A stretch of 64,000 nucleotides of DNA from Breoghania sp037026715 (GCF_037026715.1 NZ_JBANCG010000010.1:62001-126000), one strand, 5' to 3'; positions 42,916 through 51,910 are shown, numbered from the stretch's first letter. The notes: generated by a model not told the origin, from the letters alone. Numbers and translations: made by a program.

Positions 42916-42942
42916 GACTACAATTCCCCCTATCCTGCACGC
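42916..42942 (+). other. T-DNA left border 1 (nic site)
   Basis: GACTACAATTCCCCC then TATCCTG|CACGC, with the predicted cut at 42937|42938. The 22 bases before the cut differ from left border 3 by one base and from left border 2 by a few. Directly adjacent to the 3' end of the amiR-like gene. Confidence 0.82.
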
Positions 42943-42952
42943 ACGCCGCGCC

Positions 42953-43552
42953 TCAAAGATCGGCGGAGGAGATGATCGCCTCGGCGATGGCGGCGATGCT
43001 GACCTTCGATTTCTGCGACTTGCCGCGAATGCGGGCATAGGCCTCCGCCTCGGAGATCGAGCGGCTCTCGGACAGGATCGTCACCGCCTTCTCGATCTTG
43101 CGCCGCGCCTTCAGGGTCTCGTCCAGCGACTGGATGCGCTTTTTCAGGCGGGACTCGTGACCGGCGAGGCTTATGGCCGTGGTCAGCGCCGCCAGAATGC
43201 CGAAGATGCGGATCGGCTTGGTGAGCACCCCGTGCACGTTCAGACGGCCGAGCTCTTCGAGGATCTCCGGCGTCTCGAAGGTGATGATGGCGATGCGGGC
43301 GATCTGGTCTTCCGCCGCCATCCACGAAAGCGTGTCGTCGTCGTGGGTGCGCTTGATCAGGAACAGCACCACGTCGAACCGGCCGGGCAGGGTGGCGGGG
43401 GCCGGCCACACGCTTTCCACCTGACAGCCGATGCGGCGCAGATGCGCCAGGAACATCGCCCGCTCCGCATCGTCGGGGTGGATGACGAGCACCCGCATGC
43501 GCCGCAGACGCCGCAGGAGACCGCCGCTTGCTGCCGGAACCTGTTCGCTCAA
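42953..43552 (-). CDS. AmiR-like ANTAR antitermination regulator
   Basis: 199 residues. The N-terminal receiver-like fold lacks the phospho-acceptor Asp (RFDVVLFLIKR where D is expected), as in AmiR. A coiled-coil linker (about 125-150) leads to the C-terminal ANTAR RNA-binding domain (RRKIEKAVTILSESRSISEAEAYARIR, then KVSIAAIAEAII). AmiR is held by AmiC and, when the amide ligand is present, lets RNA polymerase read through a leader terminator. Last gene of the amide operon, 30 bases after the AmiC-like gene; a suitable leader terminator is found at 51202-51267. Confidence 0.9.
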   Translation of the reverse strand: MSEQVPAASGGLLRRLRRMRVLVIHPDDAERAMFLAHLRRIGCQVESVWPAPATLPGRFDVVLFLIKRTHDDDTLSWMAAEDQIARIAIITFETPEILEELGRLNVHGVLTKPIRIFGILAALTTAISLAGHESRLKKRIQSLDETLKARRKIEKAVTILSESRSISEAEAYARIRGKSQKSKVSIAAIAEAIISSADL

Positions 43553-43582
43553 GACATCCCACTCACTCGGGTTGGTGCTCGC

Positions 43583-44713
43583 TCATTGGGTTACACGCTC
43601 GCTCACCGACCGGTCGTAGCTGACCAGATAGGGATCGGGAAAGGTGTTGCGCCCCCGGTGGACGATTTCGAAATCGCCGCTCTCGCGCGCCCGCCCGATC
43701 AGCGGCCGGAACGAGACGTGGTTGGTTTCCATGTCGAGGAACAGATCCCCCCCGGGGCTCTTGAACACCGCGCCCGACAGCGCCGCCAACAGCGCCTCCG
43801 GCTCGTCGGTCCCGCTCTGGGCGAGCGCGTTTGCGAACATGTGGACCTGGGCGTAGCACACTTCCGAATAGACGCTGGGGATGGCATCGGCCCCGAAGCG
43901 CGCCCGGAAGGCGGAAAGAAAGGCGGCGTTGGAGGGCGTGTCCACCGTGGAGAAATAGGGCGCGACGGAGATATGACCCGCACGCGCGGCCGGCCGCATC
44001 CGCGCCAGCTCCGATTCCGTCGTCGTCAGCGAGGCGATGGGCCGCCGTTCGCCGGAAATGCCGGCCTCATGCTGGGCGTCGTACAGCGTCACGATATCCT
44101 GCCCCACCACCGTGGAGATGACCGCGTCGACATCGTCCGGCACTTGCCGCAGCAAGGCGGCGAACCCCTCCAGAGCGGTGGAGAACGGCATGTATCGCTC
44201 CAGAACCACCTCGCCGTCGCTCTCGGCCAGGAACTCGTTGACGATGCGGTTGATCTCGCGCGCGTAAAGCGTATCCGAGCCGATCAGGGCGACGCGGCGC
44301 CCATGCGCGCGGAAGATGTATTCCAGAAGCGGGATCACCACCTGGTTGGGCACCGCCCCGCCATAGATGACGTTCGGGGAATATTCGAACCCCTCGTAGA
44401 CGGAGGGATAGAAGAGAATGCCGTTGAACCGTTCCACCAGCGGAAGGATAGCCTTGCGGCTGGTGGACAGGCAAGCGCCGAACAGCACGTTGACCCGGTG
44501 GCGCACGAAGAGTTCTGCCGCCAGATCCGCATAGGCCTCGTCGGAGGAGGCGGGGTTGAGGATCACCGGATCCAGCGCCCGCCCGGCGATGCCGCCGGCC
44601 GCGTTGATCTCGTCGCAAGCCAGAAGAATGCCCTGGATATGGGCGTTCTCCGTCACCGCCATCGGCCCGCTTTGCGAGAACAGCACGCCGATCCTGATTA
44701 CGCTGTCACTCAC
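43583..44713 (-). CDS. AmiC-like ligand-sensing negative regulator
   Basis: 376 residues of the periplasmic-binding-protein fold without a signal peptide, so cytoplasmic like AmiC (RIGVLFSQSGPMAVTENAHIQGILLACDEINAAGGI). It would bind the amide or urea-like inducer and control the ANTAR protein next to it. Typical AmiC/UrtA-family positions are present (FGACLSTSRKAILPLVERFNGILFYPSVYEGFEYSPNV, in shorter blocks). It overlaps the amidase gene by 8 bases. Confidence 0.9.
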   Translation of the reverse strand: MSDSVIRIGVLFSQSGPMAVTENAHIQGILLACDEINAAGGIAGRALDPVILNPASSDEAYADLAAELFVRHRVNVLFGACLSTSRKAILPLVERFNGILFYPSVYEGFEYSPNVIYGGAVPNQVVIPLLEYIFRAHGRRVALIGSDTLYAREINRIVNEFLAESDGEVVLERYMPFSTALEGFAALLRQVPDDVDAVISTVVGQDIVTLYDAQHEAGISGERRPIASLTTTESELARMRPAARAGHISVAPYFSTVDTPSNAAFLSAFRARFGADAIPSVYSEVCYAQVHMFANALAQSGTDEPEALLAALSGAVFKSPGGDLFLDMETNHVSFRPLIGRARESGDFEIVHRGRNTFPDPYLVSYDRSVSERVTQ

Positions 44714-46151
44714 GACCGTCCCGCGCCTCCCTCATCCGTCCCTCCAGTCCGCCGGCCAGCGCCAGCAGCGCCTCGTCGGCGCCCGGCCGGCCCATCAGCA
44801 TCAACCCCACCGGAAGCCCGGGCGCGTCGCCGGTCCCGGCATTGGCAACCGGCAGCGTCACGCAGGGAAGCCCGGCGAGATTGCCCAGCCAGCAGAACCA
44901 CGTCATCGCGTCCTGCGTCGCGACCCGCCGGCCGCCGAATTCCTGCCAGTCCTCGCCGAGCCGCGGCGCCACCACGGGAAGCGTCGGCAGCACCAGCGCA
45001 TCCCAAGCCCCCAGCCCGTTGAGCAGAAGATCGACGAACCGCGCCCGGATCGCCTGCGCCTCCAGGTATTCTGGCCCCGAAAGCCGCATGCCGGCCTCCA
45101 GATGGGCCCGCGTCACGGGCGAGAAGCCCTCGGGGCAGGCGGCCAGCAAGGGTGCGTGATAGGCGCTCGCCTCGCAATGGAGAATGGCCTCCCAGGCGGC
45201 GAAATAGCCTCCCGCATCGGGAAGGTCCACCGTTTCGCACGCGGCCCCCGAATTCGAAAGCGCACGCGAGAGCGCCGCGCCCACCTCGTCGGAACGCTCA
45301 AGGTCCGCGCCCTCCAGAGACAAGAGACGCGGCACCGCACCGCCGGCGACATCCGGCGCGGGCATGGCATAGGGGCGGGCGGCAAAGGTGGTGCGGTCGC
45401 CCGCATCCGGCCCCAGGAAGAAGGGCAGCAGATGGGCGAGATCGGCGAGGGTGCCGGCGATCGGGCCGGGCGCGTCGAGCGACCAGCTCAGCGGCAGCAC
45501 GCCCCGGCGCGAGGCCCGGCCATAGCTCGGCTTGAAGCCGCAGACGCCGCAGGCGGCCGCCGGAATGCGCACCGAGCCGCCGGTATCGCTGCCCAGCGCC
45601 GCCGCGACGATGCCCGCCGCAACAGCGGCCGCCGAGCCGCCGCTGCTGCCGCCGGTGATCCGCGTCGTGTCGCGCGGATTGCGGGTCGGGCCGATGCTGG
45701 AAGCGGTGTTGGTCGCCCCGTAGGCCCATTCGTGCATGTTGGTCTTGCCGAAGATCACCGCCCCGCCGGCGCGCAGGTTGGCGACGATGCGGGCATCCTC
45801 GCCGGCCGGCTCCAGCGGCAGGGCGTTGGAACAGGCTGTGGTGGGGTAGTCGCGGGTCAGGTAATTGTCCTTGACCGCGATCGGCACCCCGTCGAGAGGC
45901 CCGAGCGGCCGGCCGGCCTTGCGCCGGGCATCGGCGGCTTCGGCCTGAACCATCACCACGGCGCGATCCAGCGCCACGAAGGCGTTGAGATCGCGCCGGG
46001 CCTCGGCCCGTTCCAGCGCACGTTCGGCAAGGGTCAGCGGCGTCTCGGCGCCGCCTTCAAGCGCGCTCACCTGCCAGCTCAGGCTGCCCGCAGGCGTGTT
46101 GGCAGGCGTATCGGCGGGCGTGTCGGCGGGGCTAGCGTTCACGGCTGTCAT
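44706..46151 (-). CDS. amidase-signature family hydrolase
   Basis: 481 residues. The Ser-Ser-Lys triad is visible: K94 in GVPIAVKDNYL, S169/S170 in GGSSGGSAA and nucleophile S193 in GSDTGGSVRIPAA. Hydrolyses a carboxamide to acid and ammonia; the substrate is not readable from sequence. Relatives include IaaH (indole-3-acetamide hydrolase), GatA-like and AtzE-like enzymes. A PADTPADTPANTPAG repeat at 8-22 suggests the true start could be later, although the 56-residue gene upstream overlaps it. The operon provides its own transporter and sensor for the substrate. Confidence 0.93.
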   Translation of the reverse strand: MTAVNASPADTPADTPANTPAGSLSWQVSALEGGAETPLTLAERALERAEARRDLNAFVALDRAVVMVQAEAADARRKAGRPLGPLDGVPIAVKDNYLTRDYPTTACSNALPLEPAGEDARIVANLRAGGAVIFGKTNMHEWAYGATNTASSIGPTRNPRDTTRITGGSSGGSAAAVAAGIVAAALGSDTGGSVRIPAAACGVCGFKPSYGRASRRGVLPLSWSLDAPGPIAGTLADLAHLLPFFLGPDAGDRTTFAARPYAMPAPDVAGGAVPRLLSLEGADLERSDEVGAALSRALSNSGAACETVDLPDAGGYFAAWEAILHCEASAYHAPLLAACPEGFSPVTRAHLEAGMRLSGPEYLEAQAIRARFVDLLLNGLGAWDALVLPTLPVVAPRLGEDWQEFGGRRVATQDAMTWFCWLGNLAGLPCVTLPVANAGTGDAPGLPVGLMLMGRPGADEALLALAGGLEGRMREARDGRE

Positions 46152-46302
46152 CGAAGGCCTCCGGCTGGAAGAAATGCGCCGGCTCGGTGCCGGATCTGTC
46201 GCGGAAGCGGGAGAGCCCGGCGCGGATCCGCGTCAGGGTCCTTTCCACCCGCTCGTTCTGGTCCCGGTTCAGGGAATTCGCCTCGGGATCGCTCATCTTC
46301 AT
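46132..46302 (-). CDS. small 56-residue protein between transporter and amidase
   Basis: Starts at an ATG overlapping the stop of the upstream ATPase gene (TGATG) and ends 20 bases inside the amidase gene, so it is tightly coupled to both. Charged and helical (NRDQNERVERTLTRIRAGLS), with PAHFFQPEAF near the end. Some amidases, such as AtzE, have a small partner encoded next to them; this could be an analogue, but no similarity is claimed. Confidence 0.6.
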   Translation of the reverse strand: MKMSDPEANSLNRDQNERVERTLTRIRAGLSRFRDRSGTEPAHFFQPEAFDDSRER

Positions 46303-47000
46303 CAGACCCCCAGAAGTTCCTGCTGCAGGTCCTTGTCGGCCCTGAGCTTCTCGCGGTCCGTCTCCATGCGGATCTGACCCTTTTCCATGACGTAGGCCCG
46401 CCCGGCGATGGACAGGCAGAAATCGAGATCCTGCTCGGCGAGCAGGATGGCGATGCCGCGCTCCGCGTTGATGCGCTTGAGGATGCCGGCCATCTCGTCG
46501 ACCAGCGAGGGCTGCACGCCCTCCGTCGGCTCGTCCAGCAACAGCACCCTCGGTTGCAGCGCCAGCGCGCGGGCAAGCGCCAGAATCTGCTGCTGGCCGC
46601 CGGAAAGCCCGCCGGCGAGGTCGTGCGCCTTGGGTTTCAGGAGCGGAAATTCCTCCAGCGCGTCGGCCACCGCCTCCTTGCCGGAATAGCCGTTCGTCTC
46701 CGCCGCCACGTGGATGTTCTCGATCACGGTCATGCGGGGAAAGACGAAGCGGCCCTGCGGCACGTAGCCGAGGCCCATGCGCGCGCGTTTCGCCGGGGAG
46801 ACCGGCGCGCGCTTGCCATCCACCTCCACGTGGCCGGCCATGGCCGGAATGAGCCCGGTGATGAAGCGCATCAGGGTGGACTTGCCCACCCCGTTGCGGC
46901 CCAGCAGGGCCACGGCCTCGCCGCTCGCCACCGTCAGGCTGACATCGCGGATGATGGTGGTCTTGCCGTAGCCGCCGGTGGCGTTCTCGACCTTAAACAT
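46302..47000 (-). CDS. amide/urea-type ABC transporter ATP-binding protein (LivF/UrtE family)
   Basis: 232 residues. Walker A LLGRNGVGKSTL is at about 34-45, signature LSGGQQQ at about 138, Walker B RVLLLDEPTEGVQPS at about 152-166. The second ATPase of a branched-chain-amino-acid or urea-type importer. GRNGVGKST and the EGVQPSLVDE ending resemble UrtE/FmdF-like members. Overlaps the upstream gene by 8 bases. Confidence 0.95.
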   Translation of the reverse strand: MFKVENATGGYGKTTIIRDVSLTVASGEAVALLGRNGVGKSTLMRFITGLIPAMAGHVEVDGKRAPVSPAKRARMGLGYVPQGRFVFPRMTVIENIHVAAETNGYSGKEAVADALEEFPLLKPKAHDLAGGLSGGQQQILALARALALQPRVLLLDEPTEGVQPSLVDEMAGILKRINAERGIAILLAEQDLDFCLSIAGRAYVMEKGQIRMETDREKLRADKDLQQELLGV

Positions 47001-48810
47001 GCTCCCGCCTCCCCAGATAGATGTCGAGCACGTGATCGTCGGCCCGCAGCGTCTCGATATCGCCCTCGGCGAAGACCTCGCCCTGGTGCAGCACGGTCAC
47101 GTGCCCCTCCAGCGTGCGCACGAATTCCATGTCGTGCTCGACCACGACGACGGTGGTGTAGCGGGCCAGCACCCGGACGAGACGCGACAGCTCGCCGGTC
47201 TCCTCCCTGGTCATGCCGGCGGCCGGTTCGTCCAGCAGCACCACGCGCGGGGCGAGACACAGCACCATGCCGATATCCAGCCATTGCTGCTGGCCGTGCG
47301 ACAGGGCGCCGGCCTCCACCGCGCTCTGGGCGCCGAAGCCGAGCATGGAGAGGATCTCGCCCGTCACCGCATCGGCCGCCGCACGGTCCTTCAGACGCGA
47401 ATGGGCGGCGATCCACAGGTTTTCGTGGACGGTGAGATCGGCGAAGACCTGCGGTTTCTGGTTCTTGACGCCCATGCCGGCGTGAACGCGCGCCGATATC
47501 GGCATGTGGGTGACATCCTCGCCGGCGATCGTCACCGCGCCGCCCTGCGGGTCGTAGATGCCGATGCAGGTCTTGAGGAACGAGCTCTTGCCCGCCCCGT
47601 TCGGCCCGATCAGCGAGAACGGCCGGCCGGGGGTGAAGGAGAGCGAGACCCTGTTGACCGGCACGACGCCGCCGAAGCGCTTGTAGAGATCTTGCGTTTT
47701 GAGCGGCTTCGCCGGCCCCGCCCGGTTCTGGGCCTCGATGAGGATCGCCTCCAGCGCCTCCGCCTCGATGGAGACGGCACCGGCCGAGCGCGCCGCGTCG
47801 TTGGGGTCGGGCAGGAAGCGGCGCCATGCGGCATCGAGCGCGCCGAGAATGCCGTCCTTGAGGAACAGCACCAGCAGCACCAGCACGATGCCGAGGATGA
47901 GCGTCGTCTGGCCGCCGACCGCGCCTCCGCCCAGCCAGAAGGACAGACCGCCGATGACCAGGGCGCCGACGAAGGGGCCGGCCAGCGAACCGAGACCGCC
48001 CACCAGCACGTAGATCGGCACCAGCAGCGCCTCCTGCACGGAGAAGATGGAGGGATTGAGATAGTTCGCCCAGCCGCCGAACAGCGCGCCGGCGAGCCCG
48101 GCCACCGCGCCCGAATAGGCAAAGCCCAGCACCTGGAAACGGCGCACGTCATAGCCCAGCAGCTCCGCCTTCTGGGCATCGAGACGGATGCAGTCGATGA
48201 CCTTGCCGAAGGTGCCGCGCCACAGCTGGCGGGTCAGGAAGTAGACGGCCGCGGAGATGGCGACGACGAGCATCAGTCCCGCCGCCGGCGAGAGCGTCTC
48301 GGCCTTTTCGCCGAAGCCCAGCACGAAGCCGGGAATGTTCGACATGCCGTTGTCGCCGCCGATGCGCGCCGCGCCGATATCGAGCTTGAAGGACTGGCTC
48401 ACCGACCACAGCAGCAGCGTGAAGGTGTAGGAGAGAATGGTGCTCTGCAGCGGGCCCATGCGGGCATAGAAGATGATCCAGCCGAGCGCGGCGGCGACGA
48501 GGCCGCCGACGATCATGCCCGCCGGCAGCGCCCAGATCACCGAATTGCCGGTGACCGCGGCCATGTTGATGGCGGCGACGGAGCCCATGTAGCCGCCGAG
48601 GCCGTAGAAGGCGGTCTGCGCCAGCGAGAGAAAGCCGCCGCGCCCCCACACCACATCGAGGCTCAGGCCCAGAAGGCCGAAGATCACCCAGGAGGTGGCC
48701 ACATAGGCGAGGTAGGGATCGATCAGATTTGCCGAGACGAGGGCCGCGAGCGTCGCCACCGCCGGGAAGACGAGCCCGGCATTGTCATGAAGTCTCTGGG
48801 AAAGGGTCAT
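46993..48810 (-). CDS. fused permease-ATPase of the amide/urea-type ABC transporter (LivM-LivG fusion)
   Basis: 605 residues. The N-terminal 320 are a LivM/UrtC-type permease with eight or more spans. The C-terminal 230 are a LivG/UrtD-type ATPase (Walker A LIGPNGAGKSSF, LSHGQQQWLDIGM signature variant, Walker B RVVLLDEPAAGM). Such fusions are known among urea/amide-type clusters. The signature has His for Gly (SHGQQQ), as is common in UrtD. Confidence 0.95.
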   Translation of the reverse strand: MTLSQRLHDNAGLVFPAVATLAALVSANLIDPYLAYVATSWVIFGLLGLSLDVVWGRGGFLSLAQTAFYGLGGYMGSVAAINMAAVTGNSVIWALPAGMIVGGLVAAALGWIIFYARMGPLQSTILSYTFTLLLWSVSQSFKLDIGAARIGGDNGMSNIPGFVLGFGEKAETLSPAAGLMLVVAISAAVYFLTRQLWRGTFGKVIDCIRLDAQKAELLGYDVRRFQVLGFAYSGAVAGLAGALFGGWANYLNPSIFSVQEALLVPIYVLVGGLGSLAGPFVGALVIGGLSFWLGGGAVGGQTTLILGIVLVLLVLFLKDGILGALDAAWRRFLPDPNDAARSAGAVSIEAEALEAILIEAQNRAGPAKPLKTQDLYKRFGGVVPVNRVSLSFTPGRPFSLIGPNGAGKSSFLKTCIGIYDPQGGAVTIAGEDVTHMPISARVHAGMGVKNQKPQVFADLTVHENLWIAAHSRLKDRAAADAVTGEILSMLGFGAQSAVEAGALSHGQQQWLDIGMVLCLAPRVVLLDEPAAGMTREETGELSRLVRVLARYTTVVVVEHDMEFVRTLEGHVTVLHQGEVFAEGDIETLRADDHVLDIYLGRREHV

Positions 48811-48820
48811 GGAATGCGGC

Positions 48821-49702
48821 CTACAGCTTGCGGCGCCATCTGGCGGAAATCCCGAGGGGATAGAGCCAGAGCAGGGCGGCCGTGATCAGGAAGAAGAAGA
48901 CGTCGCCGGCGACCGAGGTCAGGAAGCTGGCGGTGATCGAGGCGCCGCCGCCGAGCCCCAGCGTCGTCAGCACCGAGCCGGTGAGGGTGACGGGACCGGC
49001 CACGACGACCGCGAGAAACGCCTTGATGACGAAAGCGAAGCCCATGGAGGGGGTGGCGGGCACGATGGGCAGCAGCACCGCGCCGGCGAAACCGGCGAGG
49101 CCGCAGCCGAGCGCGAAGGTCATGGTGTTCACCCGCGCCGCCTCGATGCCGATGGCCTGCGCCATTTCCGGCTCCTGGATCGCGGCGCGCGCCTTCATGC
49201 CGTAGACGCTGCGCGTCATCAGAAGGTAGACGAAGCCGGCCATGGCCAGCGCCACCGCGATCATCGCCAGCGGATAGCCGGCGAGGCTGTAGTCGCCGAT
49301 GGTGACGTTGAAGCGCGGCATGCCGATGCCGGGGGTGACGGTGCCGAAGATCAGCACGGCGAGCTGGTAGAAGGCGATGGAAATGCCCCAGGTCGCGAGC
49401 ATCGTGTCGAAGATGCGCCCGTAGAGCCGGTTGATCACGAGTATTTCCACCAGCGCCCCGATGAGCATGGTGACGGCCACCGCGATGGGGATGGAGAGGG
49501 CGAAGGGAACGCCCATCCGCGTCGCGGTCAGCGCCGTGTAGGCGCCGATCATGAGGAACTCGCCATGCGCCAGGTTGATGACGCCCATCAGGCCGAAGAC
49601 GACGGCAAGGCCGATCGTGGCGATGAGCAGGATGGCGGCGCTGGACAGCGACGACAGCAGGACGGTCGCCAGATAGTCGATTTCCATGAATTCTCCCCTC
49701 AA
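48821..49702 (-). CDS. amide/urea-type ABC transporter permease (LivH/UrtB family)
   Basis: 293 residues with about eight spans and the conserved GLMGVINLAHGEFLMIGAYTA and GMKARAAIQEPEMAQAIGI blocks. First permease of the importer; 10 bases ahead of the fused gene and 216 bases after the binding-protein gene. Confidence 0.95.
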   Translation of the reverse strand: MRGEFMEIDYLATVLLSSLSSAAILLIATIGLAVVFGLMGVINLAHGEFLMIGAYTALTATRMGVPFALSIPIAVAVTMLIGALVEILVINRLYGRIFDTMLATWGISIAFYQLAVLIFGTVTPGIGMPRFNVTIGDYSLAGYPLAMIAVALAMAGFVYLLMTRSVYGMKARAAIQEPEMAQAIGIEAARVNTMTFALGCGLAGFAGAVLLPIVPATPSMGFAFVIKAFLAVVVAGPVTLTGSVLTTLGLGGGASITASFLTSVAGDVFFFLITAALLWLYPLGISARWRRKL

Positions 49703-49918
49703 GACTTTCCCCCCGAAGGATGTCTCCCCGCACGCCCTCCATCGTCATTGCCCGGCTTCGTCCGGGTGATGACGATGGCGGGATGGTCTTCGCGAAGAGA
49801 CGCCCGCTCCGTTTTCCAGGTCGTGGAAAGTCCGTTCTTCCGGTTTTCATCGGGACATGAGAACGCCCCGGCGCGGGTCTGTCGGTTGCGGCGACCCCGC
49901 GCCGGGGCCGACGAAGAC

Positions 49919-51142
49919 CTATTCGCTCTCGGGGCTGAAGTGCTCGACCAGGTCGGGATTGGCCACCAGATCGCACTTCTGGTTCTCGTAGACGGGGGCG
50001 ACGGCCTTGTAGGTCTGGATGATCTTGAAGCCGTGCCGATCGTCGCCCTCGGCGATGTAGATGTTCTGCACCAGGTGGTGGGAGCCCGGCTCCAGCCGCA
50101 CGGTGCCGTTGGGCGCCTCGAAGCTCAGCCCGCTTTCAAGCGCGGCGATGACGGGTCCGGTGTCCGTGGTCTCGGCCTGCTCGACCGCACGCGCCCACAG
50201 GTGCACGGCGTTCCACACGTCCACGGCCTCGGAGACGATCGGCTCGTCATCGCCGTATTTCGCGACCCACTTCTTGACGAATTCGGCATTGACCGGGTTG
50301 TCGACGACCATGAAGTAGCCCTGGTCGGCGATCAGCCCCTTGCCGGCCTCGGGCGAGACGACGATCTGCTGGTTGCCGGACCCGTAATTGGTGGAAACGA
50401 CGCCGATCGTGTCCTTGAGACCGGTCGCGGCGAACTGCTCCAGAAAGCCGGTCTGGTTGGCACCCACGGGCAGGGCGACGATGTAGTCGGGCTTCGCCGC
50501 CTGGATCTTCTGGATGGTGGGGGCGTAGTCGGTGACGGTCAGCGCGAGGAAGTCCTCGCCGACCACTTCGGCGCCCATCTTCTCGGCATATTCGCGCACC
50601 CAGTGGGCGGAGATGGTGCCGAAATTGTAGTCCGGCGCCATGATGTAGATCTTCTTGCCGTACTTGAAGGTCGCCCAGTCGATCAGCACCGAGAGCTGCT
50701 GCGAGGCGGTGGGACCGGTGACGAAGGTCTGCTTGTCACAGGCGCCGCCCTCGTAGAGCGAGGAATAGAAATAGGGAATGTTGGCCCGGCGCACGATCGG
50801 CCGGATCGCCTCGCGCGAGGAACTTGTCAGACCCGCGAACAGCGCATCGACCTTGTCGCGCAGGATCGCGGTGTTGGCGTACTGGGTGTACTTGGAAAGC
50901 TCCGACTGGGCATCGTAGGAGACGACCTCGATCGGCTCGCCGAGCACGCCGCCATTGGCGTTGATCTCCTCCACGGCGAGCTGCAGGGCGTTGTTCTGCT
51001 GGATGCCGTAGATGTTGAGACCGCCGGTCAGATCGAAGATCGCGCCGATCTTCGGTGCCGCGCCAGCTGCCTGGGCGGTGAGCATGGCCGTCGCGACCAC
51101 CCCCGCCCGGAAGATGCCGTTCCTCAGGATTCCGGTTTTCAT
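49919..51142 (-). CDS. periplasmic amide/urea-type substrate-binding protein
   Basis: 407 residues with a signal peptide (AMLTAQAAGA-AP) and the type I binding-protein fold of the UrtA/FmdD/AmiC group (KIGAIFDLTGGLNIYGIQQ, AGLTSSSREAIRPIVRR, PYFYSSLYEGGACDKQTF). It delivers the substrate to the permeases. First gene of the operon; leader 51143-51268 carries a terminator. The gap 49703-49918 has no gene. Confidence 0.95.
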   Translation of the reverse strand: MKTGILRNGIFRAGVVATAMLTAQAAGAAPKIGAIFDLTGGLNIYGIQQNNALQLAVEEINANGGVLGEPIEVVSYDAQSELSKYTQYANTAILRDKVDALFAGLTSSSREAIRPIVRRANIPYFYSSLYEGGACDKQTFVTGPTASQQLSVLIDWATFKYGKKIYIMAPDYNFGTISAHWVREYAEKMGAEVVGEDFLALTVTDYAPTIQKIQAAKPDYIVALPVGANQTGFLEQFAATGLKDTIGVVSTNYGSGNQQIVVSPEAGKGLIADQGYFMVVDNPVNAEFVKKWVAKYGDDEPIVSEAVDVWNAVHLWARAVEQAETTDTGPVIAALESGLSFEAPNGTVRLEPGSHHLVQNIYIAEGDDRHGFKIIQTYKAVAPVYENQKCDLVANPDLVEHFSPESE

Positions 51143-51201
51143 GATACGTGTCCCTCTGTTTTTTTAAACAGCAGAACACCTGAGAAAACGGGCCTGAAAA
51201 C

Positions 51202-51267
51202 AAAAAAGCGACGCGCGTTGACCAAGTGTCCCGCTGCATCGCGTAGGAATGTACTGTGCGCCGTCGC
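51202..51267 (-). terminator. leader terminator, likely target of ANTAR antitermination
   Basis: Minus strand: GCGACGGCGC (51267-51258) pairs with GCGCGTCGC (51216-51208), nine pairs with one bulged G, followed by six T (51207-51202). Smaller stems lie at the start and inside the loop (GTGCG-ACGG-CGCAC and CGC-GATGCA-GCG). These could be the alternative hairpins an ANTAR protein stabilises, though the canonical A-N2-G-N2 hexaloops are not exact. Confidence 0.65.
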
Positions 51268-51275
51268 ACTATCTC

Positions 51276-51304
51276 ACCTAAACCGCGGAGCGACGCGAAG
51301 TCAA
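51276..51304 (-). promoter_or_regulatory. promoter of the amide operon
   Basis: TTGACT (51304-51299), 17 bases, then TTAGGT (51281-51276). The start site would be near 51268, directly at the 5' arm of the leader terminator, about 125 bases ahead of the binding-protein gene. Confidence 0.55.
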
Positions 51305-51388
51305 CCGGAAACCGGCATTTGTGCGTATCGCAGGGAGAGGCCAGGCGCGAGACCGGCAAGAGACCGGCGGATGTTGCCCGCCCTTCGG

Positions 51389-51438
51389 CACACACTCACG
51401 AACGCACGCGCGCACGGACGAAGACAAGAACGAACGCA
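51389..51438 (+). other. candidate overdrive next to right border 2
   Basis: A/C/G tract almost without T, with repeated ACGAACGCAC units (51398 and 51430), just outside the border; same style as the tracts outside right borders 1 and 3. Confidence 0.45.
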
Positions 51439-51495
51439 CAGTACATTTCCCCCTATCCTGCGCGCCAGGGAGGATGACTCAGCAGGTCACGTGCG
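51439..51495 (+). other. T-DNA right border 2 (nic site)
   Basis: CAGTACATTTCCCCC then TATCCTG, with the predicted cut at 51460|51461, followed by the shared core to 51495. The 42 bases from 51454 are identical to right border 3. Inside the core are GATGACTCAGCAG and GGTCACGTGCG. Confidence 0.88.
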
Positions 51496-51573
51496 CCCGA
51501 TCCGCGGAGAGCGCCGGGGGCAGACCGGATCGTCGGCACGTGCCAAGACGCCAAGGCCAGGCAGCCATGCCGT

Positions 51574-51615
51574 GTTTTCCGGGCCATGTTTTCCGGGCCG
51601 CGTTTTCCGGCGAGG
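51574..51615 (+). repeat. three 14-bp repeats in the T-DNA 2 upstream region
   Basis: GTTTTCCGGGCCAT, GTTTTCCGGGCCGC, GTTTTCCGGCGAGG in tandem, about 300 bases ahead of the TATA box. A second tandem repeat with GCATGGGCCAGAA units lies at about 51730-51765. Could be host upstream activating elements. No other feature was seen in 51496-52035 apart from the TATA box. Confidence 0.7.
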
Positions 51616-51904
51616 GGGGCAGGAGAGGACCAAGCGAGGGGATGACGTGTCCTCGTGACGTGTTCGCATGAGGGGAAACGGGGCGCAGCAGGTCTTGCAG
51701 GCGCGTAAGGTGGGGCGGAGAGGTCAGCAGGGCATGGGCCAGAAGGACATGGGCCAGAAGGGCATGGGAATGCGGGATCATTGGCCGGGCCTTGCCGGAA
51801 AATCGCGCAAAATGGCGTGATGCTGACGCCACCTCGGGCGAACCATTTGCCCGTCGGGGTTTCAAACCCTCCGACCGTCGAGGCCCCACGGCCATGCCAA
51901 CGTC

Positions 51905-51910
51905 TATAAA
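51905..51910 (+). promoter_or_regulatory. TATA box of the T-DNA 2 gene
   Basis: TATAAA in CGTCTATAAAGGACAGG, 126 bases ahead of the ATG. It is followed by a C/T-rich block (TTCTTTCTTTCCTCCTCATC) and an A/C-rich leader ending CCCAACCATGTC, with A at -3 and no Shine-Dalgarno sequence. Confidence 0.65.

Larger units (their letters stand above)
39718..42937 (+). mobile_element. T-DNA-like cassette 1 (3.2 kb)
   Basis: Delimited by right border 1 and left border 1 in the same orientation; the predicted T-strand is the plus strand from 39718 to 42937. It holds two divergent eukaryote-style genes: an intron-containing gene (minus) and a membrane-protein gene (plus). In known systems the cut leaves a few border bases at the 5' end and about 22 at the 3' end, which is the part conserved in each border class here. 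Confidence 0.75.

Noticed and set aside
41486..42940. Minus-strand open frame opposite the T-DNA 1 membrane protein
   Set aside because: Its start falls at the left border and purine tract and its composition is that of an antisense frame; no motif.
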